This document shows, one piece after another, positions 32,633-45,424 of a stretch of 64,000 bases of DNA (its first letter is position 1; every line of letters starts with the position of its first letter). The position numbers and the translations under genes are program-made. This stretch comes from Symbiodinium natans (taxonomy: Eukaryota > Sar > Dinophyceae > Suessiales > Symbiodiniaceae): the NCBI GenBank assembly GCA_905221605.1, contig CAJNDS010002835.1, positions 64,001-128,000 on the forward strand. Direction: 5' to 3'. The notes below the pieces were generated by a model. It searched no databases. It was not told where the DNA came from and saw only the letters and a list, made by a program, of their open reading frames with translations.

Positions 32633-35600
32633 GTGGAAGCGATGAGAGAAGACTGGGAATGGATCTCCATCTTCATGAAGATGTATGTTTTCGGTGGGGA
32701 CCCTGGGTTCAGAGATCGTCCCCAAGAGCTCAATTCCAACTCAGTGCACTTGCCGAAGCTTAGACAGTAGCATAAGAAGCTCTGGAATAAAAGGATGCTT
32801 GGGGATTCCACGCGAAAGGCCTCTTGATGCTGCTCTACGTGACCTTTCCCATCCTCTTGAACATCTTCCTCTCATGGCCCGGGGCCATGTACGGAAGATA
32901 CGAAAACGCGGCTCAAAAATCACCCGAAAATGCAGTTGCAGGGTCTTCAGAATGTGTTTGTTTCTTCTGTTTCGGGTTGTTGAGAGGGTGAGGAAAGACG
33001 TCTTTGTCGTGAGCTCTCTGCAGGCTGAGCTCCTCGCTCCAGGGTTTCGACTTCGGTGTGGTCTGCCTCCTCATCGTCGTAGCAGGCGCTTAGGGCCAGT
33101 CCCTGCCAGATGTCGGACGAACTGTACGCAACAGTATTTGTGTGTATATATATATATATGTATATGTTCCAGGCATGTGCTGCTTCCTGCTGCCTCCGGC
33201 CCCAAGCTTGTATGCTGCTGAACATCCGTGAGTTTCCTGCACTCAATGGCACTTCGAGGTGCCGGGGGTGCCAGTCTACCTCTTTGCGGGCATCATCATC
33301 GCCGACAAGTGTCCGCAGGGCCTGCGCCTGATGCCACGATACTCCGCGCAGGAGCGACCGCAGGAGAGACCGCAGGAGATCAGAGACTGGATAGCCCGAA
33401 GAGCTGCAACAAATCAGAGAAACGTGAACCACAGAAGCGGGAGAAAGCCAGAGAGAGAGAGAGAGAGTGAGACCCCCCTCGACCCACAGGAGCCACGAGA
33501 GCCACAACAGGCACAGGCCCCCCCAAACCGCGAACTACACAACGGAGCGCACCCAGCGGACGTGCTTCACCTGGCCAAAAGGGGGCAGGAAAGCAACAAG
33601 AACCGGAGGCCAAACCAGCAGCACGGGGGCTTAGCCACTGCGCCTCCTGGCCAGTTGATTCCCTTCCTGGTGCAACAAGAAGCAATAATGGCAACCCACG
33701 CCCTGACAGCACTGGACGAATGGCTGGGAATGCAATGGGGGGAAGAGATCTACCTAGTAGTCGACTCCCAGCCACCTGCGCAACACGATGACCCAGCACA
33801 TCACTCACCGGCTACCATTCCCTGGCAGCCTCCAGCGATAGACCGATAGACTGCGAAAAGGGACAAGGAGGCCGCAACACACAGACGGGACAGTCGTGCG
33901 AGAAGGGAGAAGAAGGGGCCGACTCGACGGAAGAGTTCACGTCGCCGGGGGACGAAGATCAAGAGGGGCAATGGAGCGAGCCACCTGGGCCATCCAGTGG
34001 TGAGACGCGCTCTCTCTCTCTCTCTCTCCACACGCTTAGCCCCCCTCTCTCTCTCTCTCTCTCCACACGCTTAGCCCCCCCCCCCCCCGAGGGGAGAGCT
34101 GCCCCGAAAGGCCAGTCCGAGGATTGTTTGAACACCACGAGCCATGGTCTTCACAGCCTGCTACGTCATCGACCCATCGGTCGAGGGGGTCGGGTGCCAA
34201 CCATGCGAGACATAGCAAAGCTCGGGACCTTAGTGCTATCAACCGATGGGTTTTCCCCCCTGTGCCCCCATTTAAGGAAACTAATCACTGCTTGCGCCCT
34301 CATGTGTGCGACGACGTCTCGAGTCCACGTCTGGTAAAGGTTGCCGAGGACGTTGTCGGGGTTCCTCTTCGGGGGGCCTCCTCGCTGGGTAGAAGAAGAA
34401 GAAGAGCGAGCGAGCGAGAACGCGAGAGCAAGTGCGATAGCGAGAGAGCCCCCCCTCCCCCGTCGCTGTCCCGTTTTCACTGAGGCTTCGAGGCGGGGGC
34501 CGCCATCGCCATCGGCGTGGGCTTCGTGCTGAAGCTGATGGCCTGCGCCATGCAGCAGCCGGCACCTCGTGTCATCATGGGTCACCACGTCTTCACCACG
34601 TCTCCTCACAGCCCTGTGAAGTGGAGAGCTCGGTTCAGGAAGCTCATTGGAGAATGCCTCGGTGCAAATCTCACCATACGAACACAGGCAGACACGCACA
34701 AACTCTGGCACTTCTTATTCTATTAAGTGGCTGCCGTGGATGTGCCAAATGTGCAGGTCGGGATCAATACGCCCATGATTCGTGCCATCGAGGCCTGGAG
34801 ATCACTGGAGATCCGCTGCAATGTGTGCAACTTGCAGATTGGAGAGCTGCATGTTCAATGTTGTTACACTTCCCTCCATTTGAGTATCCTATAGCCGCTA
34901 AAGCCGCTATAATGGCCTTTATGATTTAGATTTCTGGGAGAGTTGTCTTTTCTTTCTCCCTCACGCGTTCCGTGTGCCGCCAATCCAGGCAGTGCTCCGC
35001 AAGCCGGGCATGAGCATCGGCAAGGCGCACTGGCTTTAGAGAGGCATTCCAGGGTGTTTACCGGTGGGAGTTTAAAGATGTGTTCTAGATGTGTTTTGTA
35101 GGGCCAACCTTCCATCAACATCAACCTCAACCTCTGAATGCATAATCGGTGTATGCTCAGTGGCTCAGTGGCAGATTGGAACACTGGTCCGCGCACCCCC
35201 ACGTTCTTGATCATGTTGGATTGGTCTCCGCCTGTTCCCTGAGAGAAGCATTGAGGTGTCGATCCTCTGCGGTGGCCCTGACTGGCCGCGGCCACAGAGA
35301 CTTCGACGGGCCCGAAGGAGTTCCTCCGGTCTATAAGTCCCACAGTGCTCGCGCGTTGTAAACTTGTTGCCCTTGATCTTGCCGGCACATAACATAGTAT
35401 CACAGAGTATCCGTAGAGGCAGAAGACGTGTAGTAGAGGCAGTATAGGGCAGCCATTTGCCCTAGTTGATTTTGCCTCCTTCTGGGGACTTCGATTGAGC
35501 TTTCCTCAGGCCGACCTCCGTGCTTGCGGGCATCCTGCGCCTCTCTCTCTTCGAGTGCGAGCTCGGCACCTTGTGGGCGGCCAAGAGTGGACAGCAAAAA

Positions 35601-37127
35601 GGACCAGAACCAACAAGCAATGTATGCGGTCTAGCGCCAAGTGGTATATAGTGGTATATTGCAGGTGCACATAGTACCTTGCGATAGAAAGACTAGACGA
35701 ATCCGACAGTTCGGCGCTTGAAGCCTCAGGCCTATCATCTTCTTTGTGGCTGCTTGCTCCCTTTCGGGATCCTTCTATCTGAAGCAGAACGAGAGTGAGG
35801 CGTGGCATGGCATGGAAGGACAGTGCTGTTGTGAAGAACGGGCAAGAACAAAAACACAATTTGACCGCCCAGTTGTGGGACCGAGCGGCCACGTTCATGA
35901 TGTCCGCCATAGGCTCAGTTCCTGTGCGGATCCGTGCACAGGCGTTGGCATGAAGTGCCAGCTAAGCCGTTGAGGCATAAGTCAGTTGAATAAGTTGAGC
36001 ACACCTAAATCGGAGACGTTTGGCATTTGGAACACAGACGACTGAGGGGTCGTTGAAAACCTTCTGAGGCCTCGGTGTTCTTGTGCATGCTGCTGCAGGC
36101 ACGGGTCCGAAAGTTGGGTTGGTGTGTCGCTGTCCTCAAAGGTGACGATCATGATGATGACGATGATGGTGGCGGTGATGGTGAAGATGGTGTAGATGAT
36201 GTTGGTGTTGTCGAAGACGAAGATGATGATCATGTTCATGTTAATGTCAAGGTTGATGTTAATGTTTTTGGTTGTTGTTGTTGTTGTTGTTGCTGTTGCT
36301 GGTGCTGGTGCTGGTGCTGCTGTTCCCTTCGCCGCCGCCGGCGGCGGCGCCGCCGCCGCCGCCGCCGCCGCTGCTGCTGCTGCAGTTGTTGCGATTGTTG
36401 TTGTTGCTGTGCCGCAAGCAAGAGGTAGTATTCGGCCTCGTGAAAGGATAAGAATAGAATTTACAACAAGGTTGAAGCCCACAAAAAACCATAAACTGGC
36501 TTAGGGAAGCATAAGCTGTTGGCATGTTGTCAAGCGGCCACGAGCATTTCAGTCTGGAATGCAAAACTCAGGGTTTTGGCTTATGGGTTTAGATAAGGGG
36601 GTGGGGGCCCTTGTACGTGGTAATTATGTTGGTGTCTTCATGTATGTCTTCCTTCTGCTTCAACTTGTTCCATTCATTCCTAATGTTCTCTGCGTAGGTG
36701 TACCTTGCGCAGGGGCTCGCGAGCAAAACCAGTTGAGCACGTCGGTTGTTGCCAACACTTCCTTGAAACTAGTCTGCGTTGTCACACGCTGCCAGTATAA
36801 GGTTGGAGAGATGTCCACATACCCACATTTCGTACACACACACACACACATGCACACGCGCACAAGGGGCATCAAGCTAAATCAAAAACCAAGCAGCACG
36901 TGCGCGGTTCTTGCTGTGAGTTGTGCTATGAGACGTGTGCTCAGAGTGCGGTTGCTTTGCCAACTCTGCCTCGCCTGACTGATTTTTGAATTGTTTTTGC
37001 AGATCATGGGCGCCTGGGCCATCCAGACGCAGCTGGATCAAAATGAGTGGGAGGCCGATGTGCGGGACTTGCAATTGTGTTTTAATGTGTCTTACTCACA
37101 AACGAACAAGAACACACACTCTCTCTC

Positions 37128-37172
<45 letters not shown>

Positions 37173-38525
37173 ACGCGCACGCGCACGCGCACGCGCACGC
37201 GCACACGCACACGCACACGCACACACTCTCTCTCTCTCTCTCTCTCTCTTCCACGTACACACACACACAATCACACACACACACACACACACAGAGACGC
37301 ACGCACGCACGCACCCTACCCACCCACCCACTCACCCACCCACCCACCCACCCACCCACGCACGCACGCCTGCACGCACGCACGCATTCGCACGCACACT
37401 CACGCACGCATTCTCCCGCACGCACGCCCGCATGAAGGCAATGCATGGCATACGCACGCAAGCACGCACGCATGCACGCAAGCACGCACGCATGCACGCA
37501 AGCACGCACGCATGCACGCACGCACCCACACACACACATCCGTCGGCACTTCTTCTAGTTTCTCTAGGGTGCAATTGACTCTCCTTTTTTGGGTCACTGT
37601 GGTCAGTTGACGAAGCCCTTGGAGCAGAATGTTGAGCTCGACTGGCTCGACTTCCGATGGCGTGAGATGTCACGAGCAGCCGCAGTGAGGTGAGCTTCTG
37701 ACAATTCCAATGATCCCAATCCCAATCGGCACTCCTATAAGAACTGGACTGACAGACACGTTTTGGAGGTGGTCCGACACTCCAGTCTGGCTGAGAGTGG
37801 TGACCCTTTTCGGCATCCTTCTTCAGGCACGAGCCTGAGCTTGACGAAGCCTTCGACCCGAAAGAGCGAAAGAGTGCCGAAAGAGTGCTGCAGTGCTGTG
37901 CAGTGCTGTGCTATGCCGTGCTATGCCGTGCAGTGCTGCGCAGTGCTGTGCAGATGCATGTCAGGTGCTGGTGGGGCAGGTCTTCTACTGGAGGCACGGA
38001 TCTTAAGAATCTACGAGTCTTTATCCAAGCGAATCTCGACTGCCGGGGAGGTCCTCTCTGTGTGCGCCTCCCAGTTCTTCGCTGCCTCTCGCTGCTTTTG
38101 CAGCACGTTAGCATGGCCTGTCGGGTCTTTCTTACCAGATGCTTTTGCCAGGTTTCGGCGAGTTCGAAGTCACGGACGACATCAACTCCCTGCAATGGTG
38201 GGTCGACGGCGAGTCGGGGCTGATCCTTCTTCCAGGACAGCTGGGCCTTTCACACTGATTTGCACGGCGCATGCAGTCAAGCAGCATGATGTGCAGGACT
38301 TGTCTGCTGCTGCCTGTCGATAGGAGGCAGATGGGCCTCTATTGCCAATGTTGCCAATGTTGCCAATGTTGCCGGCTGCTGACTTTTTTTGCGCAAGGCT
38401 GGGCCTTCTACTTCATCCTCAGCTGCTGGCTGAAGAGACAGCAAGCCAAGCCTTTCGCAGACATGGCGAAGCGACTTGATGCCATCGAAAAGCGATGGAA
38501 GGAGCCGGGTGCAGCTGTGTTCTGA
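32633..38525 (+). CDS. Multi-exon membrane protein, tentatively VTT/DedA (SNARE-associated Golgi) type
   Basis: At least 15 short exons on one strand: 32633-32693, 32819-~32940, 33024-33085, 33259-~33322, 34493-~34561, 34757-34792, 34989-35024, 35256-35284, 35520-~35580, 35873-35941, 37003-~37070, 37607-37689, 37769-37826, 38139-38235, 38398-38525 (stop). Membrane segments include LLMLLYVTFPILLNIFLSW, FDFGVVCLLIVVAG, VPGVPVYLFAGIIIADKC, AGAAIAIGVGFVLKLMACAM and WLRVVTLFGILLQ. Consecutive exons join in phase to give VGINTPMIRAIE, AVLRKPGMSIGK, VSILCGGPDWP, TSVLAGILRLSLFE. The re-entrant-looking VPGVPVYLFAG and the later GGPDWPTSVL recall eukaryotic VTT-domain proteins, which act in membrane trafficking and lipid scrambling. 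That is from memory and is the weak part. The C-terminal exon ends in a helix and a charged tail. Exons as short as 29 and 36 nt occur. The 5' end is unresolved. Confidence 0.6.
34010..34095. repeat. Duplicated CT tract plus poly-C
   Basis: The phrase (CT)n followed by CCACACGCTTAGCCCCCC occurs twice in tandem, the second ending in a run of 14 C. Confidence 0.9.
34357..34452. repeat. Dispersed module copy 3
   Basis: CTCTTCGGGGGGCCTCCTCG then CTGGGTAGAAGAAGAAGAAG and a GAGCGAGCGAGA tail, closely matching copy 2 at 28070. It lies in an intron of the membrane-protein gene. Confidence 0.75.
36136..36416. repeat. Compound trinucleotide repeats
   Basis: (GAT)n-rich DNA near 36150-36240, then (GTT)n, (GCTGGT)n, (GCC)n/(GGC)n and (GCT)n. 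It lies within an intron of the membrane-protein gene. Confidence 0.9.
37115..37535. repeat. Long compound (AC)n/(CGCA)n/(CACC)n microsatellite
   Basis: About 400 bases of CA, CGCACA, CT, CACC and GCACGCAT motifs in succession. Intronic in the membrane-protein gene. It starts shortly after the exon at 37003. Confidence 0.95.
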
Positions 38526-39195
38526 GGCAGCTGAGAGATGGGACGCACACGGGCAGATTGGCGTTTCTACCGGCATACCTTAGGTGCCAAAGGGGCTGTT
38601 TTTGTCATAACAATGCGCTCACTTTATTTTAAGGGGCTGCGCCCATGGGCGGGCAGCGCACGCAGAAGCCCGGGGCGAGCAGTTTCTAAGCATGTTGAGG
38701 CCCCTAAACTCCCTTCAAATCTCTAAGCGTTTGAGGCTCCTAGACTCCCTTAACGTTTCTAAGCACTTGAAAAGGCCCCTAAACTCCCTTTTTCCTAGTA
38801 GACACGTCGCTTATGCCCGCCCTTTGGGGGGCATCATGCTCCTGATGCGCCCGCGGGGTCCCGCCCCGGGAGCCGCTGATGCTCCTGATGCGCGCCTGGG
38901 GGTCCCGGGCTGGACCCGCTGATGCTCATGATGCGCGCCCTCTGGGGGCCTCCGTGGCGACGCAAAAAACCACGAAAAAAAACCGTTTACCGGCGGCACG
39001 CGGGGGTCGGCGGCACTGGCGTCCGGCCTAATTCTGCTTCGCAGAAGGCCAGAGGCCAGCAAGGCTATTCCCGGGACGACCCGGGCTAAAAGGTCCGCAT
39101 TTGCTCGGTCCTTTGGGGACCTCGCGCTGCCCGATTTAATGGCTACCGCCAGTGCCGCCGACCCCAGACCCAAGACAGTCGCATTGGGGCGGAAG
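38526..39195. other. Intergenic; short GC-rich repeats
   Basis: Three spaced copies of CTGATGCTCCTGATGCGC or CTGATGCTCATGATGCGC (about 38836-38937) and three copies of GGCCCCTAAACTCCCTT-like words (38700-38790). No gene seen. Confidence 0.5.
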
Positions 39196-39892
39196 GCAGG
39201 GTGGAGCGCGGGCAGGCGGGGGGGGCGGGGGCGGGGGGGGTGGGGGTGGGTGGGGGTGGAAAGGGGGGCGGCGGGGGTGGGGGGTGTGGGGGGTGACGGT
39301 GTCGGATTAGGGAGTTGGGGGCGGAAGGCAGGGGTGGACTGGGGGGCATAGAGATGAAGAAGCGATGAGAGCGGTGAGAGCGGGGGGGCGGTCGGATGGT
39401 GCACGATTGGGAGGGGGTAATGGAGTGGGGATGGTGGGGAGGGAGTGGGAGGGGGGGGGGAGGCGGTTGGGGGGGCAGGGATTGGAATCCCTCAAACTCG
39501 AGATTTGTCAGGGGCGGAGAGTAGGGGGTGGGGGGGGGGGTCGGGGGGGGGGGCGGGGGGGGTGGGGGGGGGGGGGGGTGGGGGGGGGGGGGTGGGGGTG
39601 GGGGGGGGGGTGGGGGGGGTGGGGGTGGGGGGTGGGGGGGGGGGGGGGGGGGGGGGTGAGGCGGTGTGAGAGCGTCGAGGGCGGCAAAGCGGGCTGGGAC
39701 TGGTTTCCTTAGGTCAGGGGAGTAGGGGGGGGGTGGGGGGGGTGGGGGGGGTGGGGGGGGGGGGGGGGGGGGGGGTGGGGGGGTGGGTGGGGGGGGGCGG
39801 GTGGGGGGGGGTGGGGTGGGGGGGGGGGGGGGGGTGGGGGGGGGTGGGGGGGGGGGGGGTGGGGGGTGGGGGGGGGGGGGTGGTGGGGCATG
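39196..39892. repeat. ~700-bp almost pure G/T tract
   Basis: On the + strand most bases are G, broken by single T and by short mixed islands (39296-39410, 39480-39525, 39655-39725). Individual G runs reach about 20. Strong G-quadruplex potential. The minus strand reads as poly-proline in several frames, a by-product of composition. Confidence 0.95.
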
Positions 39893-41688
39893 CACTGGAC
39901 CCTTTAAACCACCTGAATGGATGGGGTGGGGGGGGTCAAAGGTCCAATTCAAGGCGTCATGGGTGAGGGCGATGGGTGGCGGGGTTTGGGCATACACTGA
40001 AGCCAAACAATGCAAAAACACTCCAATTCAAGGTGTCATGAGCAGCATGCTGTGAGAGCGGGTGAGGGCGGTGAGGGCGGTGGGGGGTCTTCACTGACGC
40101 CGCCCTGCTACCGCTGGGGTCGGCGGATATGAAGCCCCCTTCAAAAAAAACCCCCCGAGAATCTCCAAGCGCAGGACCAGCGCCGGGACCTCGCTGCGAA
40201 GCTCGCAGCTCTCGGCGCCTGCAGGGACAACTGGGAGGCTCAGAGCCAAGCCCGAACATCCCTTAATGGATACTCTTTGACAACCCCTACATGCGAAGGA
40301 AGTGGAGGAAGCCAACGAAGCGGCCCAAGAAATGCTGAGGAACGCACGGGCGGTGGCCACCGAGTAGGGTGCGCCTGCCAACGCATCCGTGTCACAGAGC
40401 TTAACTATATACTGCTACTCGTAGCAATTGTCGCGCTCCTTGCTGCAGGCGATGCCTACTCCCAAACAGTGCCCGCACACTCATCCTCCGTCGAAGACGG
40501 ACTGGCAAGGGAGGTGCGGAAGCACGTAGAGGCCCTTCTCTCATTCACGGGCCCAGCACAAGAATAGCATGATTTCAGCTGCAGCATGCCCCATATTGTA
40601 CCAGAGTTGGTGAACCGACTTGTTCCGCCGATGTTGCCATAAGGGCCTTTCTCAGAAAGCCGCCACGCAGTTGGATCCTGCAGCAGTCCCTTCGGTCGCG
40701 CGGAACAGCGCGTTGGCTAGAAGCACCGGAAAGGCATTGGCTGTGAAGGGGCGAAGGTCTTTGTGAGAGCCGGAGTTATCTGTTTCGTTTTACCCCTTGC
40801 ACTCTGGCCTGCGCAACACAACCCTGCGGAGACTTGGGAGTTCGGGCGGGGGCTGGGATGTAACGGGGGGGTCGCCGCTGCTTTGGAGCTGCTGAAGTTT
40901 TCAGAGTGAGTGGCACGGCGAGTGAACCCCTTCATGCTCTCGCGTCTTCCGAGTTCACAGAGTCAGAGTTTATGACAAGTTCCTCACTCAGATATCAGGG
41001 CCATGTTCTAGTCAATGATGCACATACTTGCCACGCCGACATGGCGCTGACTCTTCCTGGGTCAGCCGGGTGCTTACGGGAGAGAGAGCGAGAGACAGCC
41101 AGAGATGGAGGGGGAAAGAAAAACTGGCACTGGGCAAAGGTGGAGAGGCATGTTCATCTGCAGTCGGTTTGTTCTGAGGGGAGTTTCACGACAGAACAGG
41201 ACTTCGGGCGCGCTTGTGCGCGAAGGGTCCTCGGGGCCCCCCGGAAGGTTCGGCAAGGTTCTGAAGGATTGACGAAAGAACTTACAGCAAACGTGGAGGA
41301 CAAACTTCAGGAATGAGGGTGGGGATGCAATCTGTGCTGCGAAACTCGCCCTCACAGAACGAAAGAACGAGTGCCAGGATGGGTTCGTCAGAGTTTTGTT
41401 AGGCAACACGAATTCGAACGAGGCCACGCCGACCACCCATCTATTGCTGGCCGCGCGGAGTTTGCAGCCTCGGCCCAAAGCAACAAAAGAAGAGATGCGA
41501 AGGGGACGTGCCCACCCAGTCCTCGCAGTCTTGAGTCCTTAGGCCCATGCGGCAGCGATGGCAGCGGCGGAGCGAGCCGGCTGCTTCCGAGGTTGAATAC
41601 GAAGTTTGCATGAGTTCTGAATGCCCTCTTGGTGCATGTAGCAAAACCACGTCGGGCTGCTCAGACATGCTCAGACTGTCGGGCACAG
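39893..41688. other. Mostly unassigned; exon-like segments
   Basis: A short phrase, TCCAATTCAAGG(C/T)GTCATG, occurs twice (39941 and 40021). The + strand near 40161-40250 reads QAQDQRRDLAAKLAALGACR. After an AG near 40300 it reads EVEEANEAAQEMLRNARAVA then TE and a stop, together suggesting the coiled-coil C terminus of an unidentified gene. A frame at about 40396-40567 has a hydrophobic start (LNYILLLVAIVALLAAG) and ends RKHVEALLSFTGPAQE. The segment just before 41689 may contain a first exon of the renalase-like gene; I could not find its ATG. Confidence 0.3.
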
Positions 41689-42868
41689 GAGACAGGGACG
41701 AAGAGGCCGGCGACCGTGGCAGTCATCGGTGGAGAGCCCCAGTACCACTCCGTACCGTACGACTCGGTATGACTGGCTTCGGTTTTCTCCGTGTCACGAG
41801 GTGGGGGCGTGGCTGGCTTGGCATGTGCTCGGCGCCTAGGCAGGACGGAGTCTCAAGTTCATGAACGATCGAATCAGAAGCAAATAAATGACGAGATGAT
41901 CGACATGCATATGTGAGAGACGAAAAAAGTTTGCTGCAAAAGAGGTGTTCTCACCATGTGACTTTGCATCTCTTGAAGAGGTGCTCTGGGCCTGAAGGCC
42001 ACGGTCTTTGACACGGGCAAGCGGGGGCCGGTCGCCCGGAAACCGAACCACTTCAACCGTTTGCGATAAACATCTTAGTCTTCACAGCCATGTATGAGAA
42101 TGTATGAGTATTCTCCTCTTTGTCGCCGTTCTTGTACAGCACAGAACGTTCAATTGCCCTTGACCGAATCTGCAGCAGTGCTTTCAATTGGAGGCCCGGC
42201 GGGCGGGCCTCCTCTCGCACCTGGTGCCGCCCTCTTTCTTTGTCTTTGCTGTTTTTTTCCGTGACCTGCACTCTGTGTGTAATTCAGGCGCGGGCAGCTT
42301 TGTGACCATGCCAGTCAGTTCGTGACGGCCACGGACAAGGACTTTGCAGAGCTGCTCGCCTCCTCAGGACGCCACGTGTACGCCACGTTCAACTCATATA
42401 TATATATATATATGTGCCATGGACCTTTAGGTATAATGTGATTACTTGCTTTGGGTTTTACTTCAACAGTATTAACACTTATCAAATGAGTAGTTTGCGT
42501 TTCATATTATGCATATTGCTACTAGAAAAGTAGGTGACATTTTATGTCTTTTGGGTTCATGGTCTAGGGTCTAGGGTTGTGCATTCAACGGTTATAAAAG
42601 GATTGTACGAACAGTCCAGGGTGTATGACCCCTTCCCGTTGTCGAGGAGAAAAAGGGGTCGGAACAGGAGAAGATCAAGGAACCATAGAACTCTTTACAT
42701 TCAGTCACTATTCACTTTACACCCTCTCCTCTCTTCCCTTTCTTGACTTTGGGTAGAAGAAAAGGAAAGTGGAAGGAATCATCAAAGAAAAAGTCAGTCT
42801 CACTACCTTCATCCACCGTCTCCTCTTTTCGCTCTCTCTCTGTCTCACTCTCTCTCTCTCTCGCGCTC

Positions 42869-42942
<74 letters not shown>

Positions 42943-45387
42943 CTCTTCTTACCGAGGAGAATAATGGCTACATATAAAGAACACATGTCAATCTCAACCC
43001 ATTCATCCTCCCTCTTCTGTCTGCTCTCTCACTTCTAGCTTTTGTCTCTTGTTTTGCTTATGGAGGAGAGAATGCATAACGCTAGATGAGCGAAGCGCAT
43101 GGACGGGAAGAGCGAGAAGCAGGTAGTTGTTTGTTGCATAGGGGAGGCCCACTCCCCGTAGAGCAGGAACGAGTTCCCCTGTTCCCTTCCTTTGCCTTCT
43201 TTAGTCCCTCCCCTGCGCTCCAACTGTTCTGTTCCGTCTTTTAAGGAGAAAGAAGGGGTAAAGAAGAAGGACGAAGACGGTTCCACTGTCCACTTATGCA
43301 TGTTCATTTTATCTACAGGTGTTAGCAAGAGTGTTTAAGCAAGCTAGATAAAGTGAACAACAAGAACAAGGACGAGGAAACCACGAGCAGAATGTACAAG
43401 GAAAACACGAGGAATGAAAACCCATCGCAAAGAGAAGTGCCCACACTCAGTCTCACTGCACTCATCCTCTAATCCTCTCTTCTTTCTCTTCTGTGGTTCT
43501 CTTCTTATCCTACTTCTTCTCTCTGCTCTCTCCCTTCTAGCTTGTGTCTCTTCTTGATTTTCTTGCGCGAGAGAGAATGCATAACACTAGATGAGCGAAG
43601 CACATGGACGGGAAGATGAGAGAGAAGCAAGTAGTTAGTTGTTTGTTGCATCAGGAGGCCCACTCTCCCCCTAGGGCAGGGATGAGTTCCCCTGTTCCCT
43701 TCCTCTTGCCTTCTTTAATCTCTCCCCTGCGTTCCAACTCGTCCGTTCCTTCGTTTACGGAGAAAGAAGGGTGTATATACAAGGACGACGACGGCTCCCC
43801 TGTCCAGCATGTTTTTTTGATCTTCCCATTCAGCGAGAAAGGAACAGACAACAGGGGAAAACACAAGGAACTAACAAGAGTGTTTAAGCAAGCTAGATAA
43901 CAACAAGAAAAAGAAAGAGGAAGCCGCGAGCAGAATGTACAAGAAAAACACGAGGAAGGAATAAGTGATGCTCTTCTTGCAGAATGAAGATTTGAGAACA
44001 CAAGCCAATCTCAAAAGAAAGAGGAAGCCACGAGCAGAATGTACAAGAAACACACAAGGAAGGGATAAAGATAAGCGCCCTTACCCAGTCTCACTGCATT
44101 CATCCTCCATGTGGTTCTTTTGTTACAGAATGAAGATTTAACAGCACAAACCAATGTCACCACATTCATCCTCCCTCTTCTCTCTGCTCTCCATGGAGGA
44201 GAGAATGCATAACACTAGATGAGCGAAGCACATGGACGGGAAAAAGGAGAAGCAAGTACTTGTTTGTTGCGTAAGGGAGGCCCATTCTCCCCCTAGGACA
44301 GGGATGAGTTCCCCTGTTCCCTTCCTTTTGCCTTCTTTAATCTTTCCCCTGCGTTCCAACTTTTCCGTTCCTTCGGTTGAGGAGAAAGAAGGGGGTATAT
44401 ACAAGGACGAAGACGGTTCCCCTGTGCCCCTGTCCAGCATGTTCTTTTGATCTTCCCATTCAGCGAGAAAGGAACAGACAACAAGAGGAAAGCAACAAAC
44501 CTTTAACTAACGTACGGTTCTTTCAGGAGAAAAGGAGTCGGATAACAGGAGAAGAACAAGGAAGAGGTAAACATGAAAACACGTCACTCTTCTATTTACA
44601 CACTCTCCTCATCTCTCCTCTCTTCCCTTTCTTGCCTGTTGGAGAAGAAATGAGGAAGAAAATAAACCAAAAAATAAGGGGGAGGCGCCCTGATTCATTC
44701 TCACTGCCTTCATCCATCCTCTCCTCTGCTCTCTTATCTTGCTCTCTTATCTCTCTTCTCTGGCTCTGTTCTTGCCGGAAACAAAGATGAATGTCCAAGA
44801 ACCCAAGATCATCTCGTTACCTTCGTCCTCGCTCACATCTCTTCTCGCTTTTTCTCTGCTCTTTGCTTTTCTTATGGAGGAGAGAATTGCAAACAGTCTC
44901 GCGAAGTCAGATTTGGGGCTGCGCGTGTGCACGTGGGGGGGCAGTAAAGTTGCAAAAAGTGGCCCCTCGCAGGGCTGAGTTCCCCTGTTCCCTCCAGTTT
45001 GTCTGCAATCCACCCCCCCTGAGTTCCAACAGTTCTGTTCAGATAGGACAAAACGGCTCCCCTGTTCATGTGTGCGTGTTCTTTCAACAGACTCATTCAG
45101 CGAGAAGGAACAGACAACAAGAGGAAAACACCAAGGAATGAACAAAAGTGTTTTTTCTTCTTTCTTATCAAGGAGAAGGACAAAGAACATTTCAATTGTC
45201 GTAACTCTCCTCTCATCCCTTTCTGGTCTTTGGGAGGAAGAAAGAAAGAAGGAATAAACAACAAATTCTGAGAGGCACCACTATTCAATCTCACTACCTT
45301 CATCCACCCTCGCCTCTCTTCTTTCTCTTCTTTGAATGTTTGTGTAAGGACACAAATCCATCTCACTACAATTTCCTCCCGCTTCTC

Positions 45388-45424
<37 letters not shown>

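Noticed and set aside
33259-33849. 196-codon frame continuing from the VPGVPVYLFAG exon
   Set aside because: Only the first about 20 codons fit the membrane protein. The remainder is hydrophilic, crosses GA repeats and is more likely intron read-through.
36986-37578. Long Thr/His-rich frames
   Set aside because: They lie in the compound (AC)n microsatellite. Only the first about 70 bases (from 37003) look like a genuine exon of the membrane-protein gene.
39143-40021. Minus-strand Pro-rich frame of about 290 codons
   Set aside because: It is the complement of the G tract; poly-proline results from composition. No start context, splice signals or domain.
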